Assembly: GCA_016710365.1 (NCBI GenBank)
Contig: JADJVW010000063.1
Location: forward strand, 1-64,000
Source of the DNA: Candidatus Caldilinea saccharophila
GTDB lineage: Bacteria; Chloroflexota; Anaerolineae; Caldilineales; Caldilineaceae
DNA length: 64,000 nucleotides
Direction of reading: 5' to 3'
Shown here: one piece after another, positions 58,548 through 64,000 of the stretch
Numbering within the stretch: the first letter of the stretch is position 1
Layout of the letters: every line of letters begins with the position of its first letter
Position numbers and translations under genes: made by a program
The notes under the pieces: generated by a model
What the model saw: only the letters and a program-made list of their open reading frames with translations
Databases searched by the model: none
What the model was told of the DNA's origin: nothing

Positions 58548-59900
58548 ATGTCAGATCAACCAACACGTCAATTGAGTCGCCGCAGCTTTCTGCAGATGGT
58601 GAGCGCAGGAGGAGCGGTCATGGCGCTGGCGGCCTGCACCGTACCGGTCGCACCAGCGGGCGCACCCGCGGGGCAGGCCGGCGCAGGGTCGGCCGCGGCG
58701 AGCGAGCAAGCTTTTCTGAACTACTGGACCGGCTGGAGCGGCTTCGAGTTCGACGAACTACAGAAGATGGTGGACAAGTTCAACGAGGCGAACACGGACA
58801 AGGTCTTTGTCAACATGACCACGGTCTTCGGCCAGTATGAAAAGGTGCTGACCGCGATTGCAGGCGGCAACCCGCCGGATGTCGTCTCCGCGGTGTGGCT
58901 GCACGAGCTGGTGTCGATGGCCTCGCGCGGCGGCTTGCAGCCGATTACGCAGTATGCGCAGACAGCCGGCATTGATGGGTCGGAGTACTTCCCGCAGTTC
59001 TGGGACGCCTGGCAGTACAACGGCGACCTGTGGGGCATGATGATCACCTCCAACTCCAATGTCATCGCCTACCAGCCGGCGCTCTTTGAAGAAGTGGGCG
59101 CTACCGCACCGCAGTCCATTGCCGAGCTGGACGCCGTGGCGATGAAGCTGGAAAAGATGGACGCCAACGGCAACATTGAGCGCGTGGGGCTGATTCCTTC
59201 CGGGCTGACCTGGTGGGGACGCGTCTTTGGCGGCAGCTTCTACGATGCAGACGCGCAGAAGATCACGGCGAACGATCCCAACGTCGTCGCTGCGCTCGAC
59301 TGGGAGAATACCTACCGCCAGCGTCTGTCGCCGGAGAAGGTCGCGGCCTTCCAAAGCGGCTTTGGCGACTTCATGAGCACGCAGAACTCCTTCTTTGTCA
59401 GCAAGGAAGGGATGACGCAGGTTGGCGAGTGGTTCATCCAGTTCCAGAAGAAGTTCGCGCCCGACCTGGTGATGGAGTTCATGCCCGCGCCCTACCCGGA
59501 AGGCGGCAACGACAACACCACTACCTTTGACGGCAGCGTCTTCACCATTCCGACCGGCGCCAAAACGCCCGATGCCTCGTGGGAGTTCGTCCGCTGGCTG
59601 AGTGAGCCGCAGAACATGGGGGACTTCTGCTTCAATATCCAGAATGTGCCGCCCAAGCTGGCGCCGGCGTCGGAAGATCGCTTCGTAAGCGACCCGCGCT
59701 TCCAACTGGCAGTGGATCTGCTCAGCGGGCCACATGCGTTCGGGCCGGACAAGATGCCGGTGAACAGCCTGCTCTATTCGCGGCTAGCGGAGGCGGAAAG
59801 CGCGGTCTTCAACGGCCAGATGAGCGCACAGGAAGCGCTGGATCAGGTGACGACCGAGGTGCAGGCCGAACTCGACAAGGTTCTGCAGCGCGGCAGTTGA
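58548..59900 (+). CDS. Carbohydrate ABC transporter binding lipoprotein (family 1) with Tat-type signal
   Basis: A 450-residue SBP_bac_1 protein. The N-terminus has twin arginines (RQLSRRSFLQM, R11/R12), a hydrophobic stretch and lipobox LAAC with Cys30, suggesting Tat export and lipid anchoring, followed by an Ala/Gly linker. The mature part shows YWTGWSGFEFDELQKMVDKFNEAN and FDGSVFTIPTGAKTPDASWEFVRWLSEPQNM, typical of sugar binders. AAAGGAG precedes the ATG at 58548. It heads the transporter genes of the amino-sugar locus; no ATPase gene is present, so a shared MsmX-type ATPase is probably used. Confidence 0.92.
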   Translation: MSDQPTRQLSRRSFLQMVSAGGAVMALAACTVPVAPAGAPAGQAGAGSAAASEQAFLNYWTGWSGFEFDELQKMVDKFNEANTDKVFVNMTTVFGQYEKVLTAIAGGNPPDVVSAVWLHELVSMASRGGLQPITQYAQTAGIDGSEYFPQFWDAWQYNGDLWGMMITSNSNVIAYQPALFEEVGATAPQSIAELDAVAMKLEKMDANGNIERVGLIPSGLTWWGRVFGGSFYDADAQKITANDPNVVAALDWENTYRQRLSPEKVAAFQSGFGDFMSTQNSFFVSKEGMTQVGEWFIQFQKKFAPDLVMEFMPAPYPEGGNDNTTTFDGSVFTIPTGAKTPDASWEFVRWLSEPQNMGDFCFNIQNVPPKLAPASEDRFVSDPRFQLAVDLLSGPHAFGPDKMPVNSLLYSRLAEAESAVFNGQMSAQEALDQVTTEVQAELDKVLQRGS

Positions 59901-60002
59901 CGCCGTTATTGTCGATTTGGAAAAGATCGCCGGGCGGTTTGTGCGACCGCCCGGCGATCGCCATCCGGCAAGACATGCGCCGTTCAGCAGGAGGCAAGCA
60001 AC

Positions 60003-60935
60003 ATGGCAGCAGCAACCAGCCCGCGCCCGGCGCGGTGGAACGCTCGTAAGACGCGTTCACTTTTGACCGGTCTGGCCTTTATCTCGCCGGCGATTGTCGG
60101 TTTCATCGTCTTTGCGGCATGGCCGATCGTACAGTCGCTCCTTTACAGCTTTACCGACTACAACATCCTGCAGCCGTCCTACTTCGTCGGCCTGCAGAAT
60201 TACCAGGATCTGCTCAACGACCGCGTCTACGGCATCGCGCTGCGCAACACCTTCTACATGGTCTTTATCGGCCTGCCCATCCATCTGATCTTCAACTTTC
60301 TGATGGCGCTGCTGCTGGCGACAGAGATCCGCGGATTGTCGCTCTACCGCACGATCTTCTACCTGCCCTCGATCACGCCGGTCGTCGCGTCGACGATCGT
60401 CTGGCTGTGGCTTTTCAACGGCCAGTACGGCATCCTCAACGTGATCCTGGGCTGGTTTGGCGTCCCCCATATCGGCTGGCTGACCGACCCGAACTTCACC
60501 AAGCCGTCGCTGATCTTTATGGGCATGTGGTTCGGCGGCAACACGATCCTGATCTATCTAGCGGGGCTGCGCGACGTGCCGGTTTCGCTGCTGGAGGCGG
60601 CGGAGCTAGACGGCGCCAGCGCGCTGCGCAAAACCTGGCACGTGACGCTGCCCATGATCAGCCCTGTCATTTTCTACACGCTGATCATCAACGTGATCGG
60701 CTACTTTCAATACTTCACCGAGGCGTGGGTGCTGACCGCCACGCGCGACGGCTCGGCAGGCGGCCCGCTCAACTCGATGCTCTTCTATGCGATGTACCTC
60801 TACCAGTCTGCCTTCCAGTTGTTCAAAATGGGCTACGCCAGCGCGCAGGCATGGATCCTTTTTGCCATCGTGCTGATTGCGACGGGCATCCTGTTCCGTT
60901 TCTCCGGCTGGGTCTACTATCGTGCTGAGGAGTAA
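60003..60935 (+). CDS. Carbohydrate ABC transporter permease 1 (MalF/UgpA-like)
   Basis: A 310-residue permease with six membrane helices starting RSLLTGLAFISPAIVGFIVFAAWPIVQSLLYSFTDYN. The EAA motif is LLEAAELDGASALRKTWHVTLPMISPVIFYTLIINVIGYFQYF, matching the family. GGAGG precedes the ATG. It is followed by the second permease after three bases. Confidence 0.94.
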   Translation: MAAATSPRPARWNARKTRSLLTGLAFISPAIVGFIVFAAWPIVQSLLYSFTDYNILQPSYFVGLQNYQDLLNDRVYGIALRNTFYMVFIGLPIHLIFNFLMALLLATEIRGLSLYRTIFYLPSITPVVASTIVWLWLFNGQYGILNVILGWFGVPHIGWLTDPNFTKPSLIFMGMWFGGNTILIYLAGLRDVPVSLLEAAELDGASALRKTWHVTLPMISPVIFYTLIINVIGYFQYFTEAWVLTATRDGSAGGPLNSMLFYAMYLYQSAFQLFKMGYASAQAWILFAIVLIATGILFRFSGWVYYRAEE

Positions 60936-60938
60936 GCC

Positions 60939-61832
60939 ATGACCGCAAGCAACTCTCTCCCTTCAACGCCGCCGATCACTCATCCTGCCAAGCTGAGCAG
61001 CCGGCGCAGCCAGGAGCGCATCAACAAGGGCGTGGCCTATGTGATCTGCACGATCGTGGCGCTGGCCTATGTCTTTCCGCTCTACTGGATGGTGTCGACG
61101 GCGCTGAAGACGGACAGCGAGATCTTCCTGGTGCCGCCGAGCCTCTTTCCGGCCGCACCGCAATGGCAGAACTTCCTGGCCTCCACTCAGTACATCCCCT
61201 TCTGGCAGTATATGCTCAACACGCTGATCATCTGCGCGCTGACGATTGTGGGCACGGTGGTTTCGTGCTCGCTGATCGCCTACGGCTTTGCGCGCGTGCG
61301 CTGGCCGGGCCGCAACGCCGTCTTCATCGTCTACCTCAGCACGATCATGCTGCCGGCGCAGGTGACGATGATCCCGCTCTACATCGTCTTTCGGCAGGTG
61401 GGCTGGATCGGCACGATCTGGCCGCTGGTCGTGCCCGCCTTCTTTGGCAACGCGCTCTATGTTTTTCTGCTGCGTCAGTTCTTTATGACCATCCCGAACG
61501 AACTGACCGACGCCGCGCGCATCGACGGCGCCAACGAACTCGGCATCTTCTGGCGCATCATGCTGCCGCTGCTCAAGCCCGCGCTGGCGACGGTCGCGCT
61601 CTTTACCTTTGTCGGCACCTACCGCGATTTTCTAGGCCCGCTGATCTACCTGACCGACCAGGATCAGTGGACGATATCGCTCGGCTTGAAGATGTTTCAG
61701 AACATGTACGGCGCCCAGTGGCAGTTGATGATGGCCGCAGCGGCGTTGACGATGATTCCGACAGTCATTCTCTTCTTTTTAACGCAGCGCACCTTTATCG
61801 AAGGGATCGCGCTGACCGGCATCAAAGCCTAA
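60939..61832 (+). CDS. Carbohydrate ABC transporter permease 2 (MalG/UgpE-like)
   Basis: A 297-residue permease with six helices: VAYVICTIVALAYVFPLYWMVSTALKTDSEI at the start, and the EAA loop TDAARIDGANELGIFWRIMLPLLKPALATVALFTFVGTYRDFLGPLIYL. The C-terminus FFLTQRTFIEGIALTGIKA is the MalG hallmark. It pairs with the preceding permease and the lipoprotein. Confidence 0.94.
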   Translation: MTASNSLPSTPPITHPAKLSSRRSQERINKGVAYVICTIVALAYVFPLYWMVSTALKTDSEIFLVPPSLFPAAPQWQNFLASTQYIPFWQYMLNTLIICALTIVGTVVSCSLIAYGFARVRWPGRNAVFIVYLSTIMLPAQVTMIPLYIVFRQVGWIGTIWPLVVPAFFGNALYVFLLRQFFMTIPNELTDAARIDGANELGIFWRIMLPLLKPALATVALFTFVGTYRDFLGPLIYLTDQDQWTISLGLKMFQNMYGAQWQLMMAAAALTMIPTVILFFLTQRTFIEGIALTGIKA

Positions 61833-61845
61833 AGAAAGGGTTGTC

Positions 61846-62811
61846 ATGACAAAATTGCGTGTGGCCGTCATTGGCGCCGGCGGGATTGGCGGGACGCATC
61901 TGCGCGCCTATGCCGCCTGGCCCGAACAGTGTGAAGTGGTCGGGGTGGCCGACATCGATCTCGAGCTGGCGCAGGCCAAGGCCGACCTTTACGCCATCCC
62001 GGCCTTTGCCGACTATCGGACGATGCTGGACGAATGTCAGTCCGATGCGGTCAGCATCTGTACGCCGCCGCGCCTCCACCTACCGATCGCGCAGGAGGTG
62101 GCGCGCCGCGGGATCGCCTGTTTGTGCGAGAAGCCGCCGGCGCGCACGGTGGCGGAAACCGAGGCGATCGTCGCCGCCTTTGAAGCTGCGGGCGTCGTGC
62201 TGCAATTCGCCTTCTGCCACCGCTTTCATGAGCCGGTGCGCCAGGTGCAGGAATTGATCGCTGCCGGCAAACTGGGGAAGCCCATCCAGATCTACAACCG
62301 TTTTGGCTTTCGTTTTGATCGAGCCGCATCCTCGTGGTTCACCGATGCAGAGATCGCGGGCGGCGGCGTGTTGATCGACACGCTGGTGCACAGCATTGAT
62401 ATTTTCCGCGCGCTGGCCGGTGAGATCGTGCGCGTCGACGGCGCGGTTTCGACGACGCTGCCCGTGCAGGTGGAAGACAGCGCCTCACTTCAGGTGGTCA
62501 GCACCAGTGGCGTGATCGGTTCGTTGAATTGTAGCTGGGTGACGCCGGTTTCCGAAGCGGAGATCCGCGTCTGGGGCACGGGCGGAGAGGCCATCATTGA
62601 CTATGCGGCGGACACAGGCGCGCGCTATCGTCTCGCTGGCGACAACGACTGGACAGTGCTGCCTTGCGAGCTCCCGGATCGCTTCGTCTTGCAGGCCGAG
62701 CACTTTCTGCATTGCGTACATGGCAACCAACGTCCACGTGTGAGCGGCGCCGATGGGATCGCCGTCATGCGTGTGATCGAGGCAGCCTATCGTTCTGTTC
62801 AGACAAACTAG
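61846..62811 (+). CDS. Gfo/Idh/MocA-family oxidoreductase
   Basis: A 321-residue NAD(P)-dependent sugar dehydrogenase. The Rossmann start is VAVIGAGGIGGTHLRAYAAWPEQCEVVGVADID; the EKPPA motif (CLCEKPPARTVAETEAI) holds the catalytic-site lysine, and GGGVLIDTLVHSIDIFRALAG holds the catalytic Asp/His pair. AAAGGGTTGTC precedes the ATG 13 bases after the permease stop. It likely oxidises or reduces a sugar brought in by the transporter; its exact substrate is unknown. Confidence 0.93.
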   Translation: MTKLRVAVIGAGGIGGTHLRAYAAWPEQCEVVGVADIDLELAQAKADLYAIPAFADYRTMLDECQSDAVSICTPPRLHLPIAQEVARRGIACLCEKPPARTVAETEAIVAAFEAAGVVLQFAFCHRFHEPVRQVQELIAAGKLGKPIQIYNRFGFRFDRAASSWFTDAEIAGGGVLIDTLVHSIDIFRALAGEIVRVDGAVSTTLPVQVEDSASLQVVSTSGVIGSLNCSWVTPVSEAEIRVWGTGGEAIIDYAADTGARYRLAGDNDWTVLPCELPDRFVLQAEHFLHCVHGNQRPRVSGADGIAVMRVIEAAYRSVQTN

Positions 62812-62854
62812 ACTCTTGTCAAACCGTAGTCCCAAGAAAGGATCAAGGTGGCAA

Positions 62855-63698
62855 ATGAAACTCAGTATCAGTATGTGGAGCGTCGTGTCCGCGGTGCGGC
62901 AGGGGCGCATCGATCTGCCAGGCTTCATCGAGTTTGCCGCGCGCCAGCAAGAAAATGGCGCGCGGCGTGGAGTTGCTGGATTACTTCTGGCGCGACCGCG
63001 CCGCCGAAATGGACAAGGCCATGCGCCAGATCGCCGATGCCGGTCTGGAACTGGCAGTCTATTCGATCGGCAACGACTTCTTCCAGCCAGAGCGCGAGGC
63101 CTGGGAAAAACAACTCGCCGACCTCAAAACCGGCGTCGACGTAGCCAATCTTCTCAATGTGCGCACCATGCGCGTCTTCAGCGGCAATGCCAAGCCAGAC
63201 TACGCGTTTGAGGACGGTTTCGCCTGGATCGTCGACGGATTGGCGGCCGGCGCGCATTACGCCGAAAGCCACGGCGTGACGTTGGCGCTTGAAAACCACG
63301 GGCTGATGGCCGGCCGCAGTGACCAGGTGCGCCGCGTGATCGAGGCAGTCGGATCGCCTGCGCTGCGCGCCAACATCGACACGGGCAACTTCCTCCTCGT
63401 CAACCAGAACCCGACCGAAGCCGCGCAAGATCTGGCGGACCTGGCGGCGTTGGTGCACCTGAAGGACTTTCGCCGCGCGCGCGCCGATGAGACCGAGCAC
63501 ATCTATAAGGCATTGGATGGGACGGCGTTCACCGGCGCGGTGGTGGGACAGGGTGAGGTCGAGCTGGCAGCCATCGTCAAGATCCTGGATGACGCGGGCT
63601 ACGATGGTTGGCTGTCGCTGGAGTACGAAGGCGGCGACGACCCGCTGACGATCGGTGTGCCGCAGAGCTTGCAGGCTGCACAGAAGTTGCTGCAGTAA
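62855..63698 (+). pseudogene. Sugar phosphate isomerase/epimerase-like TIM barrel, single-base frameshift
   Basis: An AP_endonuc_2/xylose isomerase-like protein of about 280 residues. The start MKLSISMWSVVSAVRQGRIDLPGFIEFAARQQ is in one frame and the rest (GVELLDYFWRDRAAEMDKAMRQIADAGLELAVYSIGNDF, RTMRVFSGNAKPDYAF, LALENHGLMAGRSDQVRRVIEAVGSPALRANIDTGNFLL, VHLKDFR, GWLSLEYEGGDDP) in another. Removing one base from GCGCGCGG at 62957-62966 restores ENGAGVELLDYFW. Metal-ligand residues ENHG, NIDTGNF, HLKD and EYEG are present. The last gene of the locus; it probably acts on the product of the Gfo/Idh/MocA enzyme. Confidence 0.88.
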
Positions 63699-63738
63699 GT
63701 CGACCATCCCGCAACCTTTGCAGGAAAGTCTGGGCGAA

Positions 63739-63772
63739 AGGTGACAGTCACTTCCAAAAGTGACTGTCACCT
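63739..63772. repeat. Palindrome AGGTGACAGTCACTT, copy 2 (terminator position)
   Basis: 15-bp arms 63739-63753 and 63758-63772 pair exactly around CCAA. The arm core matches copy 1 at 51207-51239. It lies between the convergent TIM-barrel and sortase genes and could terminate both. Confidence 0.8.
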
Positions 63773-63801
63773 CTGAAAGCAGAAAAAGCGTGCAGGTGGG
63801 T

Positions 63802-64000
63802 CTATTGGCTGCTCACCAAAGTTGACGGCTTTGCGATGACGATGATGCGGTGCGTGTTGTCGTTGCGCGGCCAACAGGAGACCAGCGTCAGACGGTCGTC
63901 GGCAGTTTCGTTGATATAGCGGACGTTCGTTTGACGCTGCTTTTCGAAGCAAACTTTTTCGGGCACGATCAACACCTCATCGACGGTGTAGCGATACTCT
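63802..64000 (-). CDS. Sortase, C-terminal end (runs off the window)
   Basis: The last 65 or so codons of a sortase, which anchors or modifies surface proteins through a cysteine transpeptidase mechanism. The frame is EYRYTVDEVLIVPEKVCFEKQ..., then DRLTLVSCWPRNDNTHRIIVIAKPSTLVSSQ and a TAG at 63802-63804. TLVSCWP with the catalytic Cys and the following Arg (THRIIVIA) is the sortase active-site signature. The catalytic His and the membrane anchor lie beyond base 64000. Class D or E is likely from the TLxxCWP form. Confidence 0.85.
   Translation of the reverse strand, partial: EYRYTVDEVLIVPEKVCFEKQRQTNVRYINETADDRLTLVSCWPRNDNTHRIIVIAKPSTLVSSQ

Overview
The window reads as high-GC chromosomal DNA of a Gram-positive-like, lipoprotein-rich heterotroph, most probably a Chloroflexota bacterium of the Caldilineae/Anaerolineae type. 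This is an inference from gene content: seven solute-binding lipoproteins with Ala/Pro-rich linkers after the lipobox, a BTAD-STAND-WD40 regulator, a wax-ester-synthase-like acyltransferase with a Cys/His tail, a sortase, PTPS-related membrane glycosyltransferase-like proteins, and many palindromic or short-tandem intergenic repeats. I saw no rRNA, tRNA, CRISPR array, transposase or phage gene.

Layout. 1-754: start of a GH42 beta-galactosidase leaving the window. 810-6743: branched-chain amino-acid-type ABC transporter (livHMG, a PhyH-type dioxygenase, livF) on the minus strand, with the binding protein livJ divergent. 6860-11502: a TIGR04076 protein, then a broken BTAD-STAND-WD40 regulator that has lost its P-loop. 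11640-11810: a possible small RNA. 11962-13355: LLM-class oxidoreductase and RidA. 13528-15042: WS/DGAT acyltransferase. 15112-15585: four tandem 119-bp palindromic units. 15609-19036: MFS transporter, M20 amidohydrolase, DUF1624 membrane protein. 19173-22457: DinB, small membrane protein, fused FAD/2Fe-2S subunit of a molybdenum hydroxylase, an unknown protein. 22544-23225: TumA/TumE-like toxin-antitoxin pair. 23230-31323: two tandem peptide ABC importers (SBP-B-C twice, no ATPase). 31863-35598: ribose-type ABC importer. 35769-43357: pheT, Nudix, beta-carbonic anhydrase, two multi-spanning membrane proteins. 43473-44516: DinB-like and a conserved hypothetical. 44525-50816: a same-strand cluster of two secreted coiled-coil proteins, an ApbE flavin transferase, a Pro-rich exported protein, a ferric-reductase-like membrane protein and an OmpR two-component system. 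51278-53874: argG-argJ behind a leader that looks like an arginine attenuator. 54324-63698: GntR regulator, NanE, DUF4127, ROK kinase, carbohydrate ABC importer, Gfo/Idh/MocA oxidoreductase and a sugar-isomerase-like TIM barrel, together an amino-sugar (ManNAc-type) catabolic locus. 63802-64000: end of a sortase.

Several genes are interrupted by single-base indels, mostly in GC-repeat or homopolymer stretches (oppA-like, rbsA, argG, a GT-C-like gene, ferric-reductase-like, DUF4127, TIM barrel). argG and rbsA are otherwise perfectly preserved, so many of these are more likely sequence errors than decay. The loss of the STAND P-loop and two in-frame TAA codons are not explained that way.

The most interesting items are the argG leader with a 20-codon peptide using only AGG/AGA arginine codons ahead of an intrinsic terminator, the flavin/ferric-reductase/two-component cluster with a His/Asp-rich secreted coiled-coil protein, the DUF4127-NanE-ROK locus, the 119-bp tandem palindromes, and a set of intergenic short-tandem-repeat elements with inverted ends recurring across the window.
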